Positions 51,569-59,686 of a stretch of 64,000 nucleotides of DNA are shown piece after piece; positions within the stretch are counted from its first letter, which is position 1; each line of letters opens with the position of its first letter. The stretch covers positions 186,001-250,000 of the forward strand of contig PGZV01000001.1 of the NCBI GenBank assembly GCA_002841495.1, in the 5' to 3' direction. The position numbers and the translations under genes were made by a program. The notes under the pieces are model-generated. The model was not told the DNA's origin. It saw nothing but the letters and a program-made list of their open reading frames with translations, and ran no database searches. This DNA comes from Firmicutes bacterium HGW-Firmicutes-2. GTDB taxonomy: Bacteria; Bacillota; Clostridia; Lachnospirales; Vallitaleaceae.

Positions 51569-52603
51569 ATGGGACCATTATTATTGGAGCCAGACCTAAA
51601 AGAACGGGTCTGGGGCGGAGAAAAACTGAAAAATCTTTATGGTAAAAAAACCCCATTTAAGTATACAGGGGAAAGCTGGGAAGTTGCTTGTCATGAACAT
51701 GGTGCTTCTGTTATTGCAGTAGGACCATTTAAAGGCCGTACATTATGCGAACTATTGCAAACCCATGGTCCTCAAATATTGGGTGAAGGTTATGATAAAG
51801 GAAATAAATTTCCATTACTGGTAAAAATAATTGATGCAAAAGAAGATTTGTCCGTTCAGGTACATCCGGATGATGCCTATGCCAATATTATAGAAAACGG
51901 AGAACTTGGAAAATCAGAAGCTTGGGTTATTATGGAAGCAGAAGAAGGTGCCAGGCTGATTATTGGTCTGAAAGAAGGAACAACTCAAGAGGCGTTTATG
52001 ACCGCTCTAAAGGCCAACCAATTGGAACAAGTTCTCAATGATGTAGAAGTTAAGCCCGGTGATGTCTTTAACATACCGGCAGGCTTGATCCATGCCATAG
52101 GAAAAGGCATCTTGCTTGCTGAAGTACAGCAAAACTCCGACACCACCTATAGAGTCTATGATTGGAATAGAGTTGGCCTTGACGGTCAAAGCAGAGATCT
52201 TCATGTAGACAAATCCATAGAGACCATCGATTTTCTAGATACCTATTCAACCTTACCGATTCAAGGCTCAGTTGTCGTTAGAGAAAACGCCAAACATACT
52301 TATTATATCCTGAACCAATATTTTGCCTTAGAGACCATAGAAATGGACGGTTCACATCAGCAATTGAATGAAAATGGATATGAAATCTATATGGTACTTG
52401 AGGGTTCCGGTCAATTAGAGGGCAATCATGAATCTTTAGAAGTTAAAAAAGGGGACAGTCTGCTTATACCTTCAAGTTGTAAAGACTATACTTTCAGTGG
52501 AAAAATGAAGCTTCTAAAATCCTATGTACCCATAAGCATTGACGACACATTAAAAAAGCTTGAAGTAAAAGGGGTACAAAAAGAAGCCATTAGGATCCAA
52601 TAG
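51569..52603 (+). CDS. manA: Mannose-6-phosphate isomerase, class I
   Basis: Interconverts mannose-6-phosphate and fructose-6-phosphate. The 344-aa cupin enzyme has KERVWGGEKL, FPLLVKIIDAKEDLSVQVHPDD (zinc ligands in QVHPDD), GKSEAWVIMEAEEGA, PAGLIHAIGKGILLAEVQQNSDTTYRVYDW in adjoining pieces, and a C-terminal cupin with EGSGQLEGN. The Firmicutes short form is about this length. AAGGAGG precedes the ATG. It supplies mannose intermediates to sugar nucleotide pathways. Confidence 0.93.
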   Translation: MGPLLLEPDLKERVWGGEKLKNLYGKKTPFKYTGESWEVACHEHGASVIAVGPFKGRTLCELLQTHGPQILGEGYDKGNKFPLLVKIIDAKEDLSVQVHPDDAYANIIENGELGKSEAWVIMEAEEGARLIIGLKEGTTQEAFMTALKANQLEQVLNDVEVKPGDVFNIPAGLIHAIGKGILLAEVQQNSDTTYRVYDWNRVGLDGQSRDLHVDKSIETIDFLDTYSTLPIQGSVVVRENAKHTYYILNQYFALETIEMDGSHQQLNENGYEIYMVLEGSGQLEGNHESLEVKKGDSLLIPSSCKDYTFSGKMKLLKSYVPISIDDTLKKLEVKGVQKEAIRIQ

Positions 52604-52615
52604 AAAAGGTGTTAT

Positions 52616-53956
52616 ATGATTAAAAGAGAATTACCAAAAGATGTTCATTATATATTAAAAAAATTGCATCATCATGGACATGAAGCTTTTATTGTTGGTG
52701 GATGTGTCAGAGACTTAATGCTTGGAAAAGTTCCTAAAGATTGGGATTTGACCACGTCTGCTGAACCAAGTCAAGTAAAGGCTTTGTTTTCAAGAACTGT
52801 GGATACCGGTCTAGAACATGGTACGGTTACCATCTTAAAAAACAAAATTGGTTATGAAATCACGACCTACCGTGTAGATGGTAAATACGAAAATCATAGA
52901 CGGCCCAAAGCGGTTGCGTTTACAAAGTGCCTAAAAGAAGATCTTAAACGACGGGATTTTACAATTAATGCAATGGCCTATAACGAAGAATCAGGTTTTA
53001 TTGATCTGTTTGGCGGCGAAGAAGATCTAAAACGAGGTATTATTAGATGTGTTGGCGACCCGGATGAACGTTTTCATGAAGATGCACTTAGGATGCTTAG
53101 AGCCATTCGCTTTGCAGCTCGATTCGGATTTGAAATCGAATCAGAAACAGGCAGAGCCATTACATTACTCTCTAAGCTTATTGAAAAAATAAGTGCTGAA
53201 AGAATTAAGATGGAGCTGACTCAGATTCTATGCTCCAAAAATCCGGACTATATATCAAAGCTGGTTCATTATGGTTTAATGCCCTATGTCATACCTGAAT
53301 TTATGTCATGTGTAAATCTCAGTCAAAATCACCCTTACCATATTTATGAAGTGGACGAACATACTTATAGGGCACTCAAAGAAGTGAAAAGAACGGAAGC
53401 CTTAAGATGGGCCATATTTTTACATGATATTGGAAAAGGCTATTCAAAAACAACAGACGATGAAGGTGTTGACCATTTTTATGGCCACTCAAAAATCAGT
53501 GTTGAGTTATCAAAAACCATACTCAGCCGTCTCAAATTTGATAATAAAACAAAAAACCATATCCTCAAACTTATTGCCTATCACGACTATCGTTTTGAAC
53601 CGAATGCAAAATCTCTTAGAAAAGCAGTCGCCCATATGGGTGTGGATATGTTTATAGATTATATGGCCGTTCAAGAAGCAGATGTTAGGGCTCAAGCACC
53701 TAGCAAGCTTCAGGAGAGGCTTGATGATTTAGAAGTTAAGAAGCAGTATTTTGAGGCCCTTATGGCAAGTAAGCACTGTTTGACCATACAAGATCTAAAT
53801 ATCCGTGGTAAAGACCTGATGGACCTAGGTGTTGAAAAAGGTGAGAGAATCGGTATACTCTTAAAAGCATTATTAGAGCTGGTTATCGAAGAACCGGAGT
53901 TGAATAAAAAAAAGCTGCTGCTTGAAAAAGCAGAGATTTTAATACATAAGGGTTAA
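52616..53956 (+). CDS. cca: CCA tRNA nucleotidyltransferase with HD domain
   Basis: Adds or repairs the CCA end of tRNAs. This matters here because the tRNA-Arg in this window lacks an encoded CCA. The 446-aa protein has the class II core (AFIVGGCVRDLMLG, PKDWDLTTSAEP with the metal Asp pair, EITTYRVDG, KRRDFTINAMAYN, EDALRMLRAIRFAARFGF) and an HD phosphohydrolase domain (LHDIGKG, HFYGHSKIS, AYHDYR). AAGGTG precedes the ATG. The next gene starts 3 nt after its stop. Confidence 0.92.
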   Translation: MIKRELPKDVHYILKKLHHHGHEAFIVGGCVRDLMLGKVPKDWDLTTSAEPSQVKALFSRTVDTGLEHGTVTILKNKIGYEITTYRVDGKYENHRRPKAVAFTKCLKEDLKRRDFTINAMAYNEESGFIDLFGGEEDLKRGIIRCVGDPDERFHEDALRMLRAIRFAARFGFEIESETGRAITLLSKLIEKISAERIKMELTQILCSKNPDYISKLVHYGLMPYVIPEFMSCVNLSQNHPYHIYEVDEHTYRALKEVKRTEALRWAIFLHDIGKGYSKTTDDEGVDHFYGHSKISVELSKTILSRLKFDNKTKNHILKLIAYHDYRFEPNAKSLRKAVAHMGVDMFIDYMAVQEADVRAQAPSKLQERLDDLEVKKQYFEALMASKHCLTIQDLNIRGKDLMDLGVEKGERIGILLKALLELVIEEPELNKKKLLLEKAEILIHKG

Positions 53957-53959
53957 CCT

Positions 53960-55645
53960 ATGAAAGTTTATTCAATAACCATTTTAGTATGGATGACGGT
54001 TTTCTTATTTATGCAAGGTCTGTATTTTAATCACACCCTTATGTTGGCCAATGTGGTTATGACTATTTTATTGTTTGCATGCCTGTATCATAGAGGCAGC
54101 ATTACATTACCAAGGGATGTTACAAGTAAGTTCTTATTATTTTTTTTAGCTTTGCAGGTTTTGACTTTTTTTATTGCTTTGGAAAAAGGGATGCAAATCT
54201 ATGGCATATTTTTAGGGCTACTACTTATAATGGCTTATGTGGTCATCTATCAAGTATATGATGACGTTTTTATGCATAACTTTAAATGGGTTTTTGTGTT
54301 GAGTGTTATATCAGGCGGTATAATCGGCATCATGAGTTATTTGGGCTTAGGAGGGCATCAACTTTCTTATATCATTAACCAAAGAATGGCCGGTCCGATT
54401 CAGTATGCCAACACTTGGGCCATTGTTGTGTTAGCGGCCATACTGGTATATCTGACACTCGATATGAAGCCATGGCAGAAAGTCATAGGTTTTAGTATCT
54501 TAGGAACAACATTGTTGTTGACCATGAGTCGAAGTGTCATCTTAATTGGATGTCTCGTCATGGTCTATCTAATGATTAAGAAAAAATTGAACCCTACTTT
54601 TTGGATGGGATTAGGATTTTCTATTGTCATCAGCAAAGTGCTTATTAACTTAACGAATTTGGAGAATGTTTTTAATAGGCTTACACAAATGACGCCAAAA
54701 GTCAGCGAGTGGCAAACTAGGTTATTATATTATGAAGATGCTTGGACCATGATTTGGGATCGGCCATTTGGGTACGGAACCTTCGGTTACTATTATGCGC
54801 AACGTGCCTATCAAACCGGTTCCATGTATCATGTTAGATACGTTCACAGTAGTATATTACAGGCGTTTTTAGATATTGGTCTATTAGGCGGTGTGGCATT
54901 AACGGCTTTTATGATCTATTTGATTTTTATTAAGAAATACGACGGTATGAACAAGTTGGTGGTTATGGTTTTGTTGCTACATAGCCTTTCGGATATCACC
55001 CTTCAATTCCCCTATATTTGGCTATTGATATTGATTTTTTCAATAAGTAAGGAAGAGGCAGTAAGAAAAGAATCCATTATAAAAAAAGAATATGGTTATT
55101 ATATTCTGGTGGTGTTACTTTTACCAAGCTTATATTTTTTAGTTGTTGAAGCCAGCCACTACATGGGCGATTATGAAAAAACATTAAGTCTTTATCAAGG
55201 CCATACAGAAGCGGCAAGGAAATACTTGGGTACTGTGGATCATCAAGAACCACAGGTTACACTATCCCAAGATTTGGTAAAGCGTAACCCCTATATAATT
55301 GAAGGTCATTTGATTCTAAGAGATGTTGCTTTGGATCAAGGTAATTATCCATTAGCAGTTGAACATGCCAAGACATTGGTGACCATGAATCCTTTGAATA
55401 TTCGTAGGCATGAGGATTATAGCAGCACGCTGCTAAGAGCAGGCGAAGCGTCTATCATGCATGGTGATGTCCAACAGGGGACATATTATCTAGAAGCGAT
55501 TCGAGCGATTCCGGAGGATTTGGTAAGACTTGCAAAAGAAAAGAATACTTATTATAATATAAGACATAAACCCCAGTTGTTCATGACGGAAAAGTTGAAC
55601 AAAGACTATGAAAAAGCCGGAGAATTGCTGTTGGGTTTGGACTAA
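53960..55645 (+). CDS. O-antigen ligase/polymerase-like membrane protein with TPR-like tail
   Basis: A 561-aa protein with about ten membrane helices, then a ~170-aa soluble helical tail (LRDVALDQGNYPLAVEHAKT, NIRRHEDYSSTLLRAGEASI) resembling TPRs. The family signs are MSRSVILIGCLVMVYL and the loop DRPFGYGTFGYYYAQRAY followed by YVHSSILQAFLDIGLLG, the Wzy_C/WaaL motif for lipid-linked glycan ligation or polymerisation. In a Gram-positive it probably acts on a surface polysaccharide or glycoprotein. Substrate unknown. Confidence 0.8.
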   Translation: MKVYSITILVWMTVFLFMQGLYFNHTLMLANVVMTILLFACLYHRGSITLPRDVTSKFLLFFLALQVLTFFIALEKGMQIYGIFLGLLLIMAYVVIYQVYDDVFMHNFKWVFVLSVISGGIIGIMSYLGLGGHQLSYIINQRMAGPIQYANTWAIVVLAAILVYLTLDMKPWQKVIGFSILGTTLLLTMSRSVILIGCLVMVYLMIKKKLNPTFWMGLGFSIVISKVLINLTNLENVFNRLTQMTPKVSEWQTRLLYYEDAWTMIWDRPFGYGTFGYYYAQRAYQTGSMYHVRYVHSSILQAFLDIGLLGGVALTAFMIYLIFIKKYDGMNKLVVMVLLLHSLSDITLQFPYIWLLILIFSISKEEAVRKESIIKKEYGYYILVVLLLPSLYFLVVEASHYMGDYEKTLSLYQGHTEAARKYLGTVDHQEPQVTLSQDLVKRNPYIIEGHLILRDVALDQGNYPLAVEHAKTLVTMNPLNIRRHEDYSSTLLRAGEASIMHGDVQQGTYYLEAIRAIPEDLVRLAKEKNTYYNIRHKPQLFMTEKLNKDYEKAGELLLGLD

Positions 55646-55686
55646 ACAATGACCTGTTTTATAAGGTGAATAATATGAGGTGACAG

Positions 55687-56991
55687 ATGACTGAACGAAA
55701 AAGAACGACTGAGAAGAAGAAAAATGTGGATATTGTATCAAGAATGACGGTGATTGGTATTGTTGCTGTTGTTATATTAATCGTTGGTGTAACGGTTCTA
55801 GCGCTAATATTAGGTGGGAAAGATAAAAAAAATGATAAACCGAGCGAAGTTGAAACACCTACAGATATTGAAGAAATGGCATCTAGTGGTGAATATGAAA
55901 GAGCTATGGCGGTGGTTAAATATGTGGATACAAATACCGGTAAGCTTATGGTTTATGATATCGAAGCATTGAAGACGATTACATTAGTAATGGACAGCTC
56001 TATTGATATAAAAAATGAGTATGGTACGGATATCGCACTAAGCCAGATTAACGTTGGTGATATGATTGAGACCAAGTATGATATAAAAACACTAAAGCCG
56101 GAAAATGTGAGAATTACCGCGGTCACATGGCAGAGGCGAGATGTCAGCAATATGGTGGTGGATCAAGAGAATCGTACCATTAGGATTGGTAACGAGGTAT
56201 ACACTTATACAGAAGAACTGGTTACCTTTAAAGATGGTTCTCCTTTTGCAATTACCGATCTTAGTCCGGCAGATGAGGCAATTGTAAAAGGATATAAAAA
56301 TCAAGTATGGAGCATTATTGTTATTAATGGCCATGGTACGATAACTTTGATCAACCATGAAAGTTTTATTGGCGGTCAGATTGAGGTGGGGAAAAAAATA
56401 AGTAAGTTGGTTGAAGCAGAAATGACTATGCCAATTAGTGCCGGTGTCTATGATGTAGTTGTGTCAAAGGACAACATGTCACCTTATGTTAGCCAAGTCA
56501 TGGTGGAGGAAGGTCAGAATATAACACTTGATTTGAGTACAGCACAGCCGAAGGTTGGTACTGTCGAGTTTGTACTATCACAAGAAAATGTGAAAATCTA
56601 TATTGATGATGTACTCTTACAGTCTAATGAGCCCAGTATGCTTAGTTTTGGTAATTATAGAATTCGAGCTGAGAAAGAGAATTTTGAGACTTGGGAAGGG
56701 AATTTAATTCTTAACCAGGCTTATTTAAGATTCAGAATTGATCTTGAGAGAAAAGCGAGCTTTCTTTTCATACAAGAACCGGCTGGTGCTGAAGCCTATT
56801 TGGATGCCGCTTTTATAGGTGTTATTCCAACTTCAACACCTTATACCCCGGGAAATCATACCATAACCTTACGAAGAACAGGTTATGTCACAGCAAGCTT
56901 CTCATTTTCTTGGGAGGATGACGGTAAAGATAAGAACCTTGTATTACCGGAATTGGTACCTTTAGAACCCAGTACGCCAGGTAACGAATAA
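55687..56991 (+). CDS. Membrane-anchored PEGA domain protein
   Basis: A 434-aa protein with a basic start, one membrane helix (MTVIGIVAVVILIVGVTVLALIL without the first residues) and an extracellular region. β-rich domains at 75-215 are followed by PEGA-type units at about 290-355 (VKIYIDDVLLQSNEPSMLSF) and 360-425 (LFIQEPAGAEAYLDAAFIG, TPYTPGNHTITLRRTGYV). PEGA domains occur on surface proteins and may bind wall or glycan. GAGGTG precedes the ATG. It lies between a ligase-like gene and phosphoglucomutase, pointing to the cell surface. Confidence 0.82.
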   Translation: MTERKRTTEKKKNVDIVSRMTVIGIVAVVILIVGVTVLALILGGKDKKNDKPSEVETPTDIEEMASSGEYERAMAVVKYVDTNTGKLMVYDIEALKTITLVMDSSIDIKNEYGTDIALSQINVGDMIETKYDIKTLKPENVRITAVTWQRRDVSNMVVDQENRTIRIGNEVYTYTEELVTFKDGSPFAITDLSPADEAIVKGYKNQVWSIIVINGHGTITLINHESFIGGQIEVGKKISKLVEAEMTMPISAGVYDVVVSKDNMSPYVSQVMVEEGQNITLDLSTAQPKVGTVEFVLSQENVKIYIDDVLLQSNEPSMLSFGNYRIRAEKENFETWEGNLILNQAYLRFRIDLERKASFLFIQEPAGAEAYLDAAFIGVIPTSTPYTPGNHTITLRRTGYVTASFSFSWEDDGKDKNLVLPELVPLEPSTPGNE

Positions 56992-57080
56992 GAGCTATTT
57001 TGGGTAGACTAACCCAAGAAAAGTTCCTTAAGAATAAGATACAGATACATAAATGAGATTCTAAAAAAGGAGGGCGTAAT

Positions 57081-58817
57081 ATGACGTACATGGATTTATA
57101 TGAATCATGGCTTAATAACGATAATTTTGATGAGGTAACTAAGGAAGAACTCAGGCAAATACAAGGTGACGAGAAGGAGATACAAGATCGCTTTTATAGA
57201 GAACTGGAGTTTGGTACCGGAGGTTTAAGAGGTGTTTTAGGCGCCGGGACCAACCGTATGAACATTTATACTGTAAGAAAAGCCACTCAAGGATTAGCCA
57301 ATTACATTAACCTTAAGAAGCCCAATCAAGAAAACAGTGTTGCCATTGCCTATGACTCAAGACGTATGTCACCGGAGTTTGCAGATGAAGCAGCATTGGT
57401 ACTAGCAGCAAATGGTATTAAAGGGTATGTTTTTGAGTCTCTTAGACCGGTTGCATATTTGTCCTACGCGGTTAGAGAGCTGGGTTGCACAGCGGGAATT
57501 GTAGTTACAGCCAGTCATAATCCTCCGGAGTATAACGGCTACAAAGTGTATTGGTCAGACGGTGCACAGGTAGCTGAGCCTATTGATGGAGAAATTATTG
57601 AACAAGTGAATTTGGTTGAAGGCTATGAATCCGTAAAAATCATGGACAAAGATATGGCGATGGCAAAAGGTTTATATGAAATAATCGATAAAGCCCTAGA
57701 TGATAGATACATTGAAACCTTGAAAAAATTAATCATCGATCCTGAAGTTATAAAAGAGGAGGCCAATGATTTTACAGTGGTGTACACACCACTTCATGGA
57801 TCCGGTAATATTCCTGTTAGGCGTATTTTGAAAGAAATCGGATTTGAAAATGTACTCATTGTTAAGGAACAAGAAGAGCCGGACGGTAGTTTTCCAACGG
57901 TAGATTATCCCAATCCTGAAGATCCAAAGGCTTTTGAGTTAGCCCTAAAGCTTGCAAGAGAAAACAGCGCAGATGTGGTTATGGCTACAGATCCTGATGC
58001 CGATCGTCTAGGCGTTTTTGCAAGAACAAAAGAGGGTGATTTTAAGGCACTTAATGGTAATAATATCGGCATGATTCTAATGTCTTATATCTTAAGTCGT
58101 AAAGCAGAATTAAGAATCTTACCTGAGAACAGTGCTGTTGTTGGGACCATAGTTTCTACCTATATGGCGAGAGCTGTTGCAGAAGATTATGGGGTAACGT
58201 TGTTTGAGACTTTAACCGGTTTTAAATATATCGGTGAGAAGATTAAGGAATTTGAAGCCGATGGTAGTTATGATTTTCAATTTGGTTTTGAAGAGAGCTA
58301 CGGATGTCTTGTAGGCACCCATTCAAGAGACAAAGATGCTATTGTTGCGGTCATGTGTGTGGCGGAAGCTGCAGCCTATTACAAATCAAAAGGTAAGACA
58401 TTATATGAAGCGCTTATAGATTTATATGAGAAGTACGGTTATTATAAAGAGACGCTTCAAGCGATTACTTTGAAGGGTATTGAAGGTATAGAAAAGATTC
58501 AACATATCCTTACTTCATTACGAGAGAACCCACCTAAGGTTTTGGGCGGTGTTAAAGTGGTGAGTGCTAGGGATTACGATCAAGATACGATTAAGGATCT
58601 AACGACGCATGAAGTTACGTCTACAGGTTTGCCGTCTTCGAATGTGTTGTATTATGACTTGGAAGATGGGTCATGGTTCTGTGTTAGACCTTCCGGTACG
58701 GAGCCAAAGGTGAAGTTTTACTTTGGTGTTAAAGGGAATACCCAAGCTGAGGCGGATGCTTTGGCGATGAATCTTGAGACGGCTGTCATGGGTATGGTGG
58801 ATGAGATTTTGAAGTAG
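57081..58817 (+). CDS. Phosphoglucomutase / phosphomannomutase
   Basis: Interconverts glucose-6-phosphate and glucose-1-phosphate, supplying glgC and UDP-glucose synthesis. The 578-aa α-D-phosphohexomutase of the PgcA type has FGTGGLRGVLGAGTNRMN, the phosphoserine loop TASHNPPEYNGYKVYW, the metal loop ATDPDADRLGVF, FGFEESYGCLVG and the phosphate-binding VRPSGTEPKVKFYF. AGGAGG precedes the ATG. No clear terminator follows, and a structured repeat starts 29 nt after the stop. Confidence 0.93.
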   Translation: MTYMDLYESWLNNDNFDEVTKEELRQIQGDEKEIQDRFYRELEFGTGGLRGVLGAGTNRMNIYTVRKATQGLANYINLKKPNQENSVAIAYDSRRMSPEFADEAALVLAANGIKGYVFESLRPVAYLSYAVRELGCTAGIVVTASHNPPEYNGYKVYWSDGAQVAEPIDGEIIEQVNLVEGYESVKIMDKDMAMAKGLYEIIDKALDDRYIETLKKLIIDPEVIKEEANDFTVVYTPLHGSGNIPVRRILKEIGFENVLIVKEQEEPDGSFPTVDYPNPEDPKAFELALKLARENSADVVMATDPDADRLGVFARTKEGDFKALNGNNIGMILMSYILSRKAELRILPENSAVVGTIVSTYMARAVAEDYGVTLFETLTGFKYIGEKIKEFEADGSYDFQFGFEESYGCLVGTHSRDKDAIVAVMCVAEAAAYYKSKGKTLYEALIDLYEKYGYYKETLQAITLKGIEGIEKIQHILTSLRENPPKVLGGVKVVSARDYDQDTIKDLTTHEVTSTGLPSSNVLYYDLEDGSWFCVRPSGTEPKVKFYFGVKGNTQAEADALAMNLETAVMGMVDEILK

Positions 58818-58845
58818 TGAGTGAGTTTGTTATATATTATCTAGG

Positions 58846-59070
58846 GGTCCCATGAAAACCCTTCCGCAGTGTATATGACTACGGCCTCCAGTTGGTGCGT
58901 CCTGCACCAAAAGTCGGCGGTCTGCATCCATGCAGACTTGCAAATTTTATAAGAAAGTTTTCATTATTAGCATCATGTCTTGAAGACTGACATGATGCGT
59001 GAGGTTACTTTCTTATGAGCCTAGTCACACACACTGCTCCAGGAACTTCATGGTCGGTACTGGTAGGGCA
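58846..59070 (+). repeat. Structured repeat family 2, copy C (full form)
   Basis: About 225 bp, the closest relative of copy B. Hairpin 1 is TTGGTGC(GTCCT)GCACCAA. Hairpin 2 is GTCTGC(ATCCAT)GCAGAC (58920-58937), with both arms changed relative to GACAGC/GCTGTC in copies A and B. Hairpin 3 has perfect outer ATAAGAAAGT/ACTTTCTTAT and inner GCATCATGTC/GACATGATGC. Confidence 0.82.
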
Positions 59071-59092
59071 AAGATGTGTAAGTTATATTTGT

Positions 59093-59198
59093 TGTCCCAT
59101 GAAGACCCTTCCACAGTGTTAATGACTACGGCTTCCGATTGGTGCATCCATACACCAAAAGTCGACGGTTAGCATCCATGCTGCTTTTAGTTCGAGGA
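59093..59198 (+). repeat. Structured repeat family 2, copy D (partial)
   Basis: Begins TGTCCCATGAAGACCCTTCC and includes TTGGTG(CATCCATA)CACCAA and a shortened hairpin 2 (AGCATCCATGCT). The third hairpin and the 3' end are missing. It lies 23 bp after copy C. Confidence 0.7.
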
Positions 59199-59473
59199 TA
59201 ATTATTAATAAATCAAAAAGCTGTTATAGCAGTAAGTGTTTTTTCACCTGATTGTTCGTAAGGAATGACTGGGAGTTGAATACTTACTGCTTTGTTATGC
59301 GGTGAGATGAAAGATGAATTTCAGAGAATTTTAAAAATATGTATTTTATATTCTCTAGGTAAGTCATATTTAGTTTTCAGCCTTGAAGCGCGGCAGAAAA
59401 CGTCAAGGAACTTTCCTGCCGGAACAATTTGCAAGCAAAACGCGACTTTGTCGCTTTGTTCTGAACAATGGGG
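59199..59473. repeat. Intergenic region with a long inverted repeat and repeat family 3
   Basis: Holds a perfect 10-bp inverted repeat AGCAGTAAGT (59228-59237) / ACTTACTGCT (59282-59291) with a 44-nt loop. At 59377-59462 is a second copy of repeat family 3: a TTTTCAGCC...GGCAGAAAA stem, CGTCAAGGAACTTTCCTGCC and GCGAC-TTT-GTCGC. No gene is supported. Confidence 0.6.
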
Positions 59474-59522
59474 TTGACAAATGTATCGTGGAGGTGGTAA
59501 ACTAATATCGAAAGCGGTTTCG
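59474..59522 (+). promoter_or_regulatory. Upstream promoter with LacI-type operator O1
   Basis: TTGACA (59474-59479), 18 bp, TAAACT (59498-59503), and the operator CGAAAGCGGTTTCG at 59509-59522 over the start point. Repression by the LacI-type protein encoded downstream is the natural reading. Confidence 0.7.
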
Positions 59523-59578
59523 GTAACTTCTTTTTAGCAGAAAAGACACTTGAATGGCGATATTTTTTTACGAAACAC

Positions 59579-59592
59579 CGAAAGCGGTTTCG
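59579..59592 (+). promoter_or_regulatory. LacI-type operator O2
   Basis: CGAAAGCGGTTTCG, identical to O1 and 70 bp downstream of it, about seven helical turns, which would suit DNA looping. Confidence 0.75.
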
Positions 59593-59611
59593 AAAGGAAT
59601 TCTAAAAGGAC

Positions 59612-59640
59612 TTGCACATACGGATAAAGTTAGGTATAAT
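59612..59640 (+). promoter_or_regulatory. Downstream promoter of the sugar-transport operon
   Basis: TTGCAC (59612-59617), 17 bp, consensus TATAAT (59635-59640). It lies between operators O2 and O3, 47 bp before the regulator start codon. Confidence 0.75.
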
Positions 59641-59656
59641 TTTTTTTAGAATGAAT

Positions 59657-59670
59657 CGAAATCGGTTTCG
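59657..59670 (+). promoter_or_regulatory. LacI-type operator O3
   Basis: CGAAATCGGTTTCG, differing from O1 and O2 at one base. It lies just after the transcription start of the downstream promoter and before the RBS, where binding would block transcription. Confidence 0.72.
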
Positions 59671-59686
59671 GAGAGGATGGTCATAT

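Noticed and set aside
59292-59477. A 61-codon open frame between phosphoglucomutase and the LacI regulator
   Set aside because: It covers repeat family 3 and part of a promoter, has no RBS, and its product has no protein-like pattern.
59612-59686. Upstream TTG start for the LacI-type regulator
   Set aside because: The TTG is the -35 hexamer of a promoter whose start point lies downstream, and the family N-terminus begins at the ATG at 59687.
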